Below are positions 33,029 to 41,909 of a DNA stretch of 53,556 bases, one piece after another. Made by a program: the position numbers and the translations under genes. The stretch spans positions 1 through 53,556 of the forward strand of contig NZ_LNSB01000037.1 of assembly GCF_001468285.1 (NCBI RefSeq), in the 5' to 3' direction. The stretch is from Sphingopyxis sp. HIX (GTDB lineage: Bacteria; Pseudomonadota; Alphaproteobacteria; Sphingomonadales; Sphingomonadaceae). The notes beneath the pieces were generated by a model. It ran no database searches. It was not told the DNA's origin and saw nothing but the letters and a program-made list of their open reading frames with translations. Numbering within the stretch: position 1 is the first letter of the stretch; each line of letters opens with the position of its first letter.

Positions 33029-35137
33029 ATGGCCTTCACCACCATCCCCGGCGCCGACGGCGACCACATCACCTATTGTCGCGTCTGCGAGGCTTTGTGC
33101 GGCATGGTCGCGACCGTCGCCGACGGCAAGATCGTCAAGGTCCGCCCCGACCGCGACAATCCGCATTCGCGCGGCCATATCTGCGTCAAGGGACCCGCGC
33201 TCGCCGAGGTCACCTACGATCTCGACCGCGTCACCACCCCACTCAAGCGCGTCGGCGGCCCGGGCGAGTTCGCACCCGTCGGCTGGGACGAGGCGCTGGA
33301 CGACATCGCCGCGCGCCTGTCGGCCTCGATCGACAAGCACGGCAGCCAGAGCTTCGCGATGAACACCGGCAACCCGCCGAGCATGGGCTGGCCGAGCTCG
33401 ATGGGCAATTACCTGTTCAGCCGTGCGATGGACTGCACCAAGCTGTTCACCCCGTCGTCGGAGGACATCACCTCGGTCGTGCTCGCGACCGAATTGATCT
33501 TCGGCACCCACGGTTTTGTCTTCCCCGACCTCGCAGCGTGCGACCATCTGCTGATCTTCGGCTCGAACCCGCTGGTCAGCCATGGCTCGCTGCTCATCGC
33601 GCCGCGCTTCAAGGAGGATCTGGCCGAGATCGCCGAGCGCGGCCGCGTCATCGTCGTCGACCCGCGCCGCACCGAAACCGCGCGCAAGTTCGAACATGTC
33701 TCGATCATCCCCGCCGGCGACGTCTGGCTGCTCGGCGCGATGGTGCGGACCGTCATCGCCGAGGGGCTGAGCGACACGGATTTCGTCGAGCGCCACTGCA
33801 CCGGCTTTGCCGAACTGGCGGCGGCGGTCGACGGGATCACCCCCGAACTGGCCGCGCCGCGTTGCGGTATCGAGGCCGACGAAATCCGCACCCTCGCGCG
33901 CGATTTCGTCGCCGCACCGCGCGCCGCCGCGATGGGTCGCATCGGCATCTGCCGCGCGAGCTATTCGACGCTCACAAACTATTTCCTCCACCTGCTCAAC
34001 CTGCTCGGCGGCAAGTTCCACCAGCCGGGCGGCGTCGGCTGGGGCCACGGCGGCACCGCGACCGAGGCGCAGTCGACCGGCCCCGGCCAGGCGCGCCACA
34101 AACGCCACAGCTCGCGCGTCAGCGGCCAGGCCTCGGTCTGGGGCACCCAGTCGAGCCTGACCTTCCTCGAGGAAATGACGACGCCCGGCGAGGGCCAGAT
34201 CAGGACGCTGCTCACCGTCGGCGCCAATCCGGTGCTGTCGATGCCCGGCGGCCCGCGCCTGCCCGAGGGTTTCGCCTTGCTCGACCTGATGGTCTCGGTC
34301 GATCTCTACATGACCGAAACCTCAAGCCACGCGCATTATATCCTGCCCGCGACCACCGCGCTCGAGCGTGAGGATATCAACCAGTTCTTCATGAACCACA
34401 TGGTCCGCCCCTTCGCCCAATATGTCCCCGCGGTGGTTCCGCCGACCGGCCAGGCCCGCGGCGAGTATGAAATCTTACGCGACCTCGCCGCACGCATGGG
34501 CCGCAACGGCGCCTTCGGCAACATGACCCCGTTCGAAATGGCCGACGGTGCGCTGCAGGCCGGGATCGAGGGACAGGACGGACTGTCGCTCGCCAAGCTC
34601 AAAGCCAATCCCCACGGCGTGATGATCGAACGCGGCCGCTGGGCCTTCGATTTCGAAAAGCGCATCGGCCACCCCGACGGCAAAATCCATCTGTGGGACG
34701 AGATCGCGGGCGAGGAAGTCACGCGGCTCCGCGCCGAACCCGAGCCCGACCCCAATGCGCTGCGCCTGATCAACCTGCGCAAATTGCGATCGATCAACAG
34801 CTGGATGCACAATGTCGACAAGCTGGTGCGCTCGGACTCGCCCGCGCTGCTGATCAACCCGGCCGACGCCGCGGCGCGCGGCATCGACGACGGCATGGCG
34901 GTGAAGATATCGACCCAATGGGGCGCGATCGAAGTCGTCGCTGAAGTCACCGACGAGGTGCGCCCGGGCTGCGTCGCATATCCGCACGGCTGGGGCCATC
35001 GCGGCGGCTGGCAGGGCGCCAATGCCCAGCCCGGCCGCAACCTCAACGAAATCACCCCCGCCACCCCCGATCAGGCCGAGCAGGTGTCGGGGATGAGCTG
35101 GCTCGAAGGCTTCCCGGTGGAGATTTGCGCGGCATGA
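33029..35137 (+). CDS. Molybdopterin-dependent oxidoreductase, soluble single subunit (MopB3)
   Basis: Third paralogue of the Mo/W-bis-MGD family, 702 residues. [4Fe-4S] ligands are C17, C20, C24 and C52 (YCRVCEALC ... GHICVKG). bis-MGD motifs LIFGSNPLVSHG and VVVDPRRTETARKFEHVSI; C-terminal AYPHGWGHRGGWQGAN. No Tat signal and no accessory subunits. It is more divergent than MopB1 and MopB2 at the active-site segment, which reads SSEDITSVVLATELIFG, again without Cys, Sec or Ser where formate-dehydrogenase-like enzymes carry the metal ligand. It lies between an exported sulfatase and an MFS transporter and is coupled to the latter by ATGA, so it acts on what the transporter imports or what arises from it (inference). 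Confidence 0.92.
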   Translation: MAFTTIPGADGDHITYCRVCEALCGMVATVADGKIVKVRPDRDNPHSRGHICVKGPALAEVTYDLDRVTTPLKRVGGPGEFAPVGWDEALDDIAARLSASIDKHGSQSFAMNTGNPPSMGWPSSMGNYLFSRAMDCTKLFTPSSEDITSVVLATELIFGTHGFVFPDLAACDHLLIFGSNPLVSHGSLLIAPRFKEDLAEIAERGRVIVVDPRRTETARKFEHVSIIPAGDVWLLGAMVRTVIAEGLSDTDFVERHCTGFAELAAAVDGITPELAAPRCGIEADEIRTLARDFVAAPRAAAMGRIGICRASYSTLTNYFLHLLNLLGGKFHQPGGVGWGHGGTATEAQSTGPGQARHKRHSSRVSGQASVWGTQSSLTFLEEMTTPGEGQIRTLLTVGANPVLSMPGGPRLPEGFALLDLMVSVDLYMTETSSHAHYILPATTALEREDINQFFMNHMVRPFAQYVPAVVPPTGQARGEYEILRDLAARMGRNGAFGNMTPFEMADGALQAGIEGQDGLSLAKLKANPHGVMIERGRWAFDFEKRIGHPDGKIHLWDEIAGEEVTRLRAEPEPDPNALRLINLRKLRSINSWMHNVDKLVRSDSPALLINPADAAARGIDDGMAVKISTQWGAIEVVAEVTDEVRPGCVAYPHGWGHRGGWQGANAQPGRNLNEITPATPDQAEQVSGMSWLEGFPVEICAA

Positions 35138-36426
35138 CCGCGACCGGATGGCCGCCACTCGGCCGCGCCTGGTATGTCGCCGGGCTGCTCTGTCTAATCG
35201 CGGCCCTGTCCTATCTCGACCGCTATATCATCGCGCTGCTCGCCGACCCGATCATCCGGGACATGGGGATCGATGCGACCGCGATCGGCCTGCTCATCGG
35301 CCTCGGTTTCGGGCTGCTCTATGCGCTGTCGGGCGTCCCCGTCGCGTACCTCATCGACCGCGGCACGCGCGTGCAAATCGTCGGCATCGGGGTGATCGTC
35401 TGGAGCCTGTCGACCGTCGCCTCGGGCTTCGCGCCCAATTTCGAGACCCTGCTCGCGACGCGCGCCGGGGTCGCGATCGGCGAGGCCGTGCTGGTCCCTG
35501 CGACGGTGTCGATCGTCGCCGACCTCTTCCCGCCCGAAAAACGCGCGCTGCCGATCGGACTGTTCATGGCGGTATCGACCCTGATGGCGTCGGGCGCCTT
35601 CCTGATCGGCGCCTGGGCCTTCGAACTCGCGACGTTCCTGTCGCCCGACCTCGGGCTCAGCCCCTGGCGGCTGACGCTCGTCATTGTCGGCGTGCCGGGC
35701 CTGCTGCTCGGCCCGCTCTGGTTGCTGACCGTCGCCGAGCCCGCCCGCATCGAGGAACCCGGCCAGGCCGACCAGAGCAGCATCGCGGTCGCCTTCGCCT
35801 ATCTGCGCCGCCACTGGCGTTTCTACCTACCCTTCTATCTGAGCTTCGGGGTGTCGGCGCTCGCCAGCTACAGCTTCATCGCCTGGACCGCGACGATGCT
35901 GACGCGCAGCTATGGCCAGAGCGTCGCCGGGGCCGGCGCGATCTTCGGCCTCGTCGGCGTCATCGCCGCCGCCATCGCGGCCTTCTTCTGGCCCGCGGTC
36001 AGCGCCTGGGTGATGAAGCGCGACCGCGCCGAACTCGCCGTCCTCGCGCTCGCCGTCGGCCTCGGCATCGGTCATGCCGCCGTCGCCGCCTTCCTGCTCG
36101 CCAGCGACATCGACGGCGCCATCGCGATCATCGCCATCGCCACCTTCGGCTATGGCGCCGCGGGCGGGCTCGCGGTGCTGATCGTCCAGCATATCGCCCC
36201 GCCGCGCATGCGCGCCAAGATCACCTCGCTCTATGTCCTCGTCGGCAACCTCGTCGGCCTCACATGCGGCCCGGCACTGTCGGCGTGGATGTCCGACGCG
36301 GTCTTCGCCGGCCCCGACGCGCTGCGCCAGAGCCTGTCGCTGCTCGCGCTCGCCATGCTGCCGCTCACCGTCGGCCTGATCCTGCTCGCGATGACCGCGC
36401 ACCGGCGCACCGCTGACGCAGGCTGA
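35134..36426 (+). CDS. MFS transporter
   Basis: 430-residue inner-membrane carrier with about 12 hydrophobic segments. The first-helix sequence SYLDRYIIALLADPIIRDMG and the inter-helix loop AYLIDRGTRVQIVGIGV are typical of the spinster/aromatic-acid type of major facilitator. The start is the ATG that overlaps the MopB3 stop (ATGA); three codons further upstream another start exists but is not needed. It probably carries the desulfated product or a related acid into the cytoplasm, since it is in one operon with a periplasmic sulfatase. Confidence 0.93.
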   Translation: MTATGWPPLGRAWYVAGLLCLIAALSYLDRYIIALLADPIIRDMGIDATAIGLLIGLGFGLLYALSGVPVAYLIDRGTRVQIVGIGVIVWSLSTVASGFAPNFETLLATRAGVAIGEAVLVPATVSIVADLFPPEKRALPIGLFMAVSTLMASGAFLIGAWAFELATFLSPDLGLSPWRLTLVIVGVPGLLLGPLWLLTVAEPARIEEPGQADQSSIAVAFAYLRRHWRFYLPFYLSFGVSALASYSFIAWTATMLTRSYGQSVAGAGAIFGLVGVIAAAIAAFFWPAVSAWVMKRDRAELAVLALAVGLGIGHAAVAAFLLASDIDGAIAIIAIATFGYGAAGGLAVLIVQHIAPPRMRAKITSLYVLVGNLVGLTCGPALSAWMSDAVFAGPDALRQSLSLLALAMLPLTVGLILLAMTAHRRTADAG

Positions 36427-36429
36427 GTA

Positions 36430-37665
36430 TCAGGGCCTGCAGGTCGCCGCGACCGGCGTTCCTGCAATCGCCGCCCTCGCAAAGGCGATGGCATCGGCCG
36501 CGGCAGCGTTGACTACACCGGAATGATCCTTGTCCCTGTAGATACGCGCCTCGACGACATTCCCCCGGCTGCACAGGTCGTTGACCAGGGTCAGCGTCGT
36601 CATCGGCAGTGCTGCAGTATCGGCAGCGCCGATGCCGAAAAAGACCGGCGATTTGAGGTCGAGTGTGGGGAACGACCGCAGTTCGATATCGGTATCCCAC
36701 AGCCGCTTGAGCATGCCCGGCCGAAACGCCTTCGACGGATCGAGATTGCGTGCGGCGGCGGCTTTCATCAGCTCGGGCAGGCACGCCGATCCGACCATCG
36801 CCTCGATCTCGCGCCCCGCTTCGGTGAACACCGCATCGGCATCGAGACCCGCATGGGTGCGCGTCAGTTCGTAACCGATCATCGCATAGGCGCCGGTGAC
36901 CATGACATCGGTCGCGCTCGACGCGAGCCCGCTCTCGATCGCCGCGCGCGACAGGTTTGGCGCACCGGTCGCGACGATGCCGCGAACCTGCAGGTCGGGC
37001 GCATAGCGTGGAGCGTAGCCAGCCGCGGCAACGACGGTCCCGGCCCCCTGCGATTGCCCGACAAGGACGACATTGTTCGCCGCGCCATAACGCTCGCCGA
37101 TGATCGCCCGCGCGCTGTCGAGCAGGCTGTACGAACTCGCGCGATAGTTGGAATAGGGATGGATGCCCGGCGTGCCGAGCCCCTGATAGTCGCTCGCCAC
37201 CACCGCGAAACCGGCGTCGAGCCAGCTGGCGATATAGCGGCTGTCGCGTTCGCCGCGCGGGCGCGCCGAGGGTGCGCAGATATCGGCGATGCCGGTCGTG
37301 CCATGCGCCCACGCCATCACCGGCCAGCCGCCCTTCGGCGGCGCCCCGCGCGGGAGGAAGACCGCCGCCGACACCGCCACCACGCCCCTGTCGGTGATCC
37401 CGTCGCGCGCGGTGTAGAGGATACGGACCGCCTTCCCCGCCGCGACCGAAAACTCGGCCGGCAGGGTTTCCTCGGCCAGCACCACGCCCGCTTTGCCCGG
37501 CACGGCGCCCGACCAGTCGTAGAAAGCCGGCACCCCGCCGTCGCCAACATCGGACGGCTTGGCCGGTGCCGGAATCGCCGAACCCAGCAGCGCGAACAGC
37601 ATGAACCCGGCCCGCTTGCGCGGCGCCGGGTGCAGCGTTGCAACCCGCAAAACGCGGCGGCGCAT
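36430..37665 (-). CDS. Secreted lipase-like alpha/beta hydrolase (LIP family)
   Basis: 411 residues with a basic N-terminus and hydrophobic segment GFMLFALLGSAIPAPA, so probably exported. The nucleophile elbow is VLVGQSQGAG (S205), the oxyanion area AWAHGTTGIADIC, and a His is found in YRDKDHSGVV near the end. The pattern with SDYQGLGTPG and HPYSN resembles secretory lipases. The start codon overlaps the TBDR2 stop by one base (TGATG), giving coupled translation. A lipid or ester-type substrate could be cleaved outside the membrane before or after uptake by TBDR2. Confidence 0.87.
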   Translation of the reverse strand: MRRRVLRVATLHPAPRKRAGFMLFALLGSAIPAPAKPSDVGDGGVPAFYDWSGAVPGKAGVVLAEETLPAEFSVAAGKAVRILYTARDGITDRGVVAVSAAVFLPRGAPPKGGWPVMAWAHGTTGIADICAPSARPRGERDSRYIASWLDAGFAVVASDYQGLGTPGIHPYSNYRASSYSLLDSARAIIGERYGAANNVVLVGQSQGAGTVVAAAGYAPRYAPDLQVRGIVATGAPNLSRAAIESGLASSATDVMVTGAYAMIGYELTRTHAGLDADAVFTEAGREIEAMVGSACLPELMKAAAARNLDPSKAFRPGMLKRLWDTDIELRSFPTLDLKSPVFFGIGAADTAALPMTTLTLVNDLCSRGNVVEARIYRDKDHSGVVNAAAADAIAFARAAIAGTPVAATCRP

Positions 37666-40106
37666 CAGAATTTCACGGAGGCTTCGATGTAGAATTCGCG
37701 CGGATTGTCGACGAAGGCCGACAGGTCGCTCAGCACGCCCGGCCCGGCCGTGCCCGTGCCCGTGCCGCCGGTGAACGGAATTTCCGACCCGCCGGTGACG
37801 ACGAACTTGTTGCTGAGGTTGCGGCCGATCAGCGCCAGCGTCCAGCGGTCGTCGGGGCCCTTCAGCCGCAGCGAGGCGTCGAACTTGGTGAAGCTCGGCT
37901 GGATCGCGTCGGGGCGCAGCGTGTCGGAGAAATTATATTTGGACGAATAGCTCATGTCGCCGCTCGCCTCGAGCGTCATGCCCGAGTCCGACAGTTCGAC
38001 CTCGTAGCTCGCCCCGAGGCGCCCCGCGAAGCGCGGTGCCTTGGGCGGGGTCAGCCCGTCATAGTCCTGGCTGGTGAAGGCCGCAGCCGGCGACGGGCGG
38101 AGTAGGTTGCAGCCCTGCGCGATCGTCTGACCGCCATAGCATTGCCCGACATAATCCTTGTAGGTCGCATTGTTGTACGCCGCCGCGCCGCGCAGTGAGA
38201 AGCCGCCCGAGCGCCAGTTGAAATCGCCCTCGATGCCCTTGACGCGCAGCGTACCAGCGTTGGCCACGACCTGCCCGATCGTTACCGGGTCGAAATTCTG
38301 CACCTGCAGGTCGAGATAGTCGTAATAATAGGCCGTGGCATTGAGCGACAGCGCGCCGCCCATCAGGATCGCACGCGCGCCGACCTCGCCGCCACGCGCC
38401 CGCTCGGCACCGAACTGGCCCGCCGCGACGGTCGCGGCCGGGGTCAGCGTCTGCGAGATGTTGAACCCGCCCGATTTGAAGCCTTCCTTATAGGCCGCAT
38501 AGAAGGTCAGGTCGCGCGAGGGCTTGTAGCGCAAGGTCACCTGCGGCGAGACGTCGGATTCGCGGTAGCGGTCATCGAGCCGCAGCCCGCCCGGGAAGGC
38601 CGCGCCGAACGCAGGGTTGGCCGCGAGCGACTGCTGGAAGCTGTCGCGCGATTCATAGCTGTAGCGCGCACCCGCCGCGAGCTCGATCGCGTCGGACAGG
38701 TTCGCGGTGACTTCGCCGAACGCCGACATCGAGCTGCCGGTAAAGCCATTGTCGCGCTTGAAGGTGACATAGGTCGTGCTCGCCGCGACCGCGGGAAGCG
38801 GGAAGATATAGGCGTCGGTGTTGAAGATGAACTTGTTGCTCGACGCGAACAGCCCGAACAGCACATTGACCGGCCCGTCCCATTTCGACTGGAAGCGCAG
38901 TTCCTCGGCCGTCTGGCGATAGTCGGCGAGCTGCGAGAAGGTCGCGGGATAGGCCTCGCCCGACACATTGTTAAGGTCGGTCTGCTTGAAGCGGTAGTAA
39001 GAGGTGATCGAGGTGACGTCGAACACATCGCTTTCGAGCTTCGCAGTCAAAATGCCGAAGCCCGATTTCAGCCGCGAGTACATGCGCCCGTCGCCGGCAT
39101 AGCGATAGTTGAGGTTCGCGACCTCGACCGGGATCGTCGAACTGTCCGACCGCCCGTTGATGAAACAATCGGCGTTGGGGCTCGGCGGGATGCCGTTGGC
39201 GGCGAAAGGCACCGTGCGACCGCCGCCGCAGATACGCTCGATGATGTCGGTCGGGCCGCCGTCCTTCTGGTCGGTGTAGCCGCTCTTGACCTGGAAACTG
39301 AGATTGTCGGTCGCGTCCCATTCGATCGTCGCGCGGCCGCTGTAGGTCCGGCCATAGCCGCGATTCTTGCTGTTGCGATGGCGCTGCAGTCCGAAAGGAT
39401 CCGTGTAGGTTTCGGCGGCGGTGTTGGTGAAGGCGCCCTCGCTGTCCGAAACGCGGAACGCCAGGCGCGCGCGCAGCCCCTCGGCGAGCGGACCCGAAAC
39501 ATAGCCCTCGCCATATTTCTCCTGCGCCTCGAAGCCGTAACCCGCCTTGAATCCGGCCTCGAACACGTCGCGCGGATTGTTGGTGGTGACCGCGATCAGG
39601 CCCGCTGTGGCATTCTTGCCGAAGAACAGCGCCTGCGGCCCCTTGAGCACCTCGACGCGCTGGACGTCATATTGGCTGAGCCCGATCTCGCGCCCGCGGC
39701 TCATCGGCATGCCGTCGACGACGAAGGAGACCGACTGGTCGAAGCCCGCGCTGAGCGCGGTCGACCCGACGCCGCGCAGGAAGATGCTGGCCGACGAGCC
39801 CGACGCCGCCTTGCCCGCGACCATCGTCGGGACGAGCTGCGCGATATCGTTGAAGTCGGTGACCGCATAATTGTCGAGGGCGGCACCGCCAAGCGCGGTG
39901 ATTGCGACCGGCGCGTCGATCAGCCGCTCGTCGCGGCGGCGCGCGGTGACGATGATTTCGGCGTCGCTGCCGCTATCGGCTTCGTCGGCGGGAGGCGGCG
40001 CGGCGGGCGTGTCCTGCGCAGAAGCGGGCGCAGCCAGCGCCGCGAGCGCGATAACCGATGCCAGGCAAGCATAGCGAATTGCAGGACGCGAAAGCGTGCG
40101 ATCCAT
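37665..40106 (-). CDS. TonB-dependent outer-membrane receptor (TBDR2)
   Basis: 813 residues. The signal peptide ends at APASAQ (about 31), followed by EIIVTARRRDERLIDAPVAI, a plug with IFLRGVGSTALSAGFDQS and VLKGPQALFFGKNATAGLI, and a barrel that ends in the Phe of YIEASVKF, the BAM signal. It is distinct from TBDR1 and TBDR3 in the plug (FVVDGMPMSRGREIGLSQ) and so may take up another ligand. GGAGGAGAC precedes the ATG. It is cotranscribed with the lipase-like gene. A CTA-N7-TAG operator lies 48-73 nt upstream. Confidence 0.95.
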   Translation of the reverse strand: MDRTLSRPAIRYACLASVIALAALAAPASAQDTPAAPPPADEADSGSDAEIIVTARRRDERLIDAPVAITALGGAALDNYAVTDFNDIAQLVPTMVAGKAASGSSASIFLRGVGSTALSAGFDQSVSFVVDGMPMSRGREIGLSQYDVQRVEVLKGPQALFFGKNATAGLIAVTTNNPRDVFEAGFKAGYGFEAQEKYGEGYVSGPLAEGLRARLAFRVSDSEGAFTNTAAETYTDPFGLQRHRNSKNRGYGRTYSGRATIEWDATDNLSFQVKSGYTDQKDGGPTDIIERICGGGRTVPFAANGIPPSPNADCFINGRSDSSTIPVEVANLNYRYAGDGRMYSRLKSGFGILTAKLESDVFDVTSITSYYRFKQTDLNNVSGEAYPATFSQLADYRQTAEELRFQSKWDGPVNVLFGLFASSNKFIFNTDAYIFPLPAVAASTTYVTFKRDNGFTGSSMSAFGEVTANLSDAIELAAGARYSYESRDSFQQSLAANPAFGAAFPGGLRLDDRYRESDVSPQVTLRYKPSRDLTFYAAYKEGFKSGGFNISQTLTPAATVAAGQFGAERARGGEVGARAILMGGALSLNATAYYYDYLDLQVQNFDPVTIGQVVANAGTLRVKGIEGDFNWRSGGFSLRGAAAYNNATYKDYVGQCYGGQTIAQGCNLLRPSPAAAFTSQDYDGLTPPKAPRFAGRLGASYEVELSDSGMTLEASGDMSYSSKYNFSDTLRPDAIQPSFTKFDASLRLKGPDDRWTLALIGRNLSNKFVVTGGSEIPFTGGTGTGTAGPGVLSDLSAFVDNPREFYIEASVKF

Positions 40107-40153
40107 GACCGTCTCCTCCCAAAGATCGGGCCGTCATCTGCGGCCCTGTGGGA

Positions 40154-40179
40154 TTTAACCTACAGTCATTAGATTTAAA
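40154..40179. promoter_or_regulatory. Candidate operator, family III (CTA-N7-TAG), TBDR2
   Basis: TTTAACCTA-cagtcat-TAGATTTAAA, with the arms TTTAaCCTA and TAGaTTtAAA. The same design occurs at 41158-41182 and 45895-45919. On the minus strand TTGACT (40184-40179) and TAGGTT form a plausible promoter that this site covers. Confidence 0.55.
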
Positions 40180-40199
40180 GTCAATCGCAAATTTAACGC

Positions 40200-40223
40200 C
40201 ATAAGGTTTTCGCCAACCTTATG
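40200..40223. terminator. Perfect 9-bp inverted repeat between hydrolase and TBDR2
   Basis: CATAAGGTT-ttcgcc-AACCTTATG. It lies 41 nt past the hydrolase stop on that strand. No T-run follows, so it is either a rho-independent-like stop of poor quality or a further protein-binding site. Confidence 0.45.
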
Positions 40224-40263
40224 TAATCGTGATTGAAATAGTGGGTTCAGGACAGGTGCGCCG

Positions 40264-41121
40264 TCACGGCACCGGCATCAGCAGCCGTTTGGCGAAGGCG
40301 ATCACGCCGTCGTTGAACGCGTCGTTGCGGTCGCCCGCGACCATATGGCCCGCGCCCGCCACGTCGAGGATTTCGAGCCGCGGCACCTGCCGCCGGAACG
40401 CCCCGATTCCCGCCTCGCTCACCACATCGCTCGAAAGCCCGCGGACCAGCAGCACCGGCATGTCGACGAGATCGCCGAGCGTCGCAGTCGCGTGCTCGAC
40501 GACGATATGATGCGTCGTCGGCGCGGTATCGAGGATGCGCGGGTCCCAATGCCAATAGAGCCGCCCGTCATCGCGCGGGCGGAGGTTCTTCATCAGCCCG
40601 CTGGTATCGCTCGGTCGCGCGCGCTGCGGATTATAGGCCGCGACCGCCGCCGCGGCGTCGTCGACGCTCGCAAAGCCGTCCTTGTGCCCGTGCATGAAGC
40701 CGACGATGCGCTCGATCCCGCGCGGATCGGGCTCGGGTACGATATCGACGAGCACGACGCCCGCGGGGCGCAGCCCTTCGTGCACCGCCTGGATCGCGGT
40801 CGCCCCGCCCAGCGAGGCCCCGACGAGCACGAAAGGCACCCGCAAATCGGCCAACACCGCACGCAAATCGGCGGCGCGGTCGCTCAGCGCATAGGCGCCC
40901 GCCGGCGACCAGTCGCTGTCGCCATGCCCGCGCGCGTCGAAATTGATCACCTGCAGTCCGGCATCGATCAGGCTGTCGACCGCGCGGCTCCAGCTATGGC
41001 GCGTTTGCCCGCCGCCGTGGAGCAGTATCACGCAGGGCGCGTCGGGCGAACCACCACGATCGCCGACCAGCTCGACGCCGTCCGAAGACGTAAAAACACA
41101 GCTGTGCAAGCGATCCGTCAT
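40264..41121 (-). CDS. Alpha/beta hydrolase
   Basis: 285 residues, cytoplasmic, alpha/beta-hydrolase fold. Oxyanion segment ILLHGGGQTRHSW, FDARGHGDSDW, nucleophile S103 in LVGASLGGATAI and a late His in GAGHMVAGD. The frame is open from 41172, but the ATG at 41121 with GAGGAG upstream gives the natural start. Such proteins act as esterases, lactonases, epoxide hydrolases or C-C hydrolases; nothing decides among them. It is divergent from TetR4 with a family III operator between the two. Confidence 0.9.
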   Translation of the reverse strand: MTDRLHSCVFTSSDGVELVGDRGGSPDAPCVILLHGGGQTRHSWSRAVDSLIDAGLQVINFDARGHGDSDWSPAGAYALSDRAADLRAVLADLRVPFVLVGASLGGATAIQAVHEGLRPAGVVLVDIVPEPDPRGIERIVGFMHGHKDGFASVDDAAAAVAAYNPQRARPSDTSGLMKNLRPRDDGRLYWHWDPRILDTAPTTHHIVVEHATATLGDLVDMPVLLVRGLSSDVVSEAGIGAFRRQVPRLEILDVAGAGHMVAGDRNDAFNDGVIAFAKRLLMPVP

Positions 41122-41157
41122 CGACCAGTTCTCCTCATACTCGACAATGACTCCGCG

Positions 41158-41182
41158 CTTATCTAACGTCAATAGATTGAAC
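41158..41182. promoter_or_regulatory. Family III operator between hydrolase and TetR4
   Basis: CTTATCTA-acgtcaa-TAGATTGAAC. It shares CTA-N7-TAG and flanks with the sites at 40154 and 45895. Lies 37 nt upstream of the hydrolase start and 55 nt upstream of TetR4, fitting autoregulation by TetR4. Confidence 0.55.
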
Positions 41183-41236
41183 TAGCCGTCCAATGCGGCG
41201 GCAAATTTGCACTGGCACGCGTGGCGCCGCGCTGCC

Positions 41237-41908
41237 ATGAGCAATTTGGGCAAGGGGATCATTTCATTGGCACGGCCATCCAAACCACTGATATCGCGCG
41301 CCAATGCGGCCGAGGCGGCGCTCGAGGTCATCGACGAGGCCGGGCTCGAGGAACTCAGCCTCAACCTCGTCGCGCAAAAGCTCGGCGTGCGCCCGCCCTC
41401 GCTCTACCATCATTTCAAGGACAAGTCGGAGCTGCTGCAGGAGGTCGCGCGCATGATGTTCGTGCGCATCCCGACGGTGAACGACCCCGCGCTGTCCTTC
41501 GAGGAACAGATCATCGCGCGCTGCGTCGTCACCCGCCGCGCCCTGCTCAAGCACCCCAATGCCGCGCCGCTGATGCTGCGCTATTTCCCGCGTCACCTGC
41601 TGCTCGCCGCCTATGAACGCGCCGCGTCCGAAGAACCCTACCCGCCCTCGATCCACCTGACCGTGATCGACGCGATCGAAAAATATACCTTCGGCACCGC
41701 GCTGTTCGAGGCGTCGGCGCAGGTGCGCGGCATCCCGGTGATCCCGCCGGTCGACGCCGCCAAATATCCGAACTTCGCCAAGGCCGTCGACGACAATCCC
41801 TTCGGCGACGAGGAGATGTTCGTCGAGGCGCTGCGCATGTTCCTCGTCGGGGTGAGGCGCCGGCTCGGCACCGACACGATCGGCGCCCCGCTCGGCGACA
41901 CCGACTAG
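41237..41908 (+). CDS. TetR family transcriptional regulator (TetR4)
   Basis: 223 residues. The helix-turn-helix is LSLNLVAQKLGVRPPSLYHH then FKDKSELLQEV. The C-terminal part resembles the TetR_C type (LLKHPNAAPLMLRYF, DAIEKYTFGTALF). It is of another subfamily than TetR1-3. The ATG at 41237 is chosen; upstream in-frame TTG or GTG codons are less likely, and the ribosome site is weak. It is a candidate regulator of the family III sites that flank TBDR2, the hydrolase and RHO3/GMC2. Its stop is 1 nt from the stop of the convergent P450-2. Confidence 0.9.
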   Translation: MSNLGKGIISLARPSKPLISRANAAEAALEVIDEAGLEELSLNLVAQKLGVRPPSLYHHFKDKSELLQEVARMMFVRIPTVNDPALSFEEQIIARCVVTRRALLKHPNAAPLMLRYFPRHLLLAAYERAASEEPYPPSIHLTVIDAIEKYTFGTALFEASAQVRGIPVIPPVDAAKYPNFAKAVDDNPFGDEEMFVEALRMFLVGVRRRLGTDTIGAPLGDTD

Positions 41909-41909
41909 T

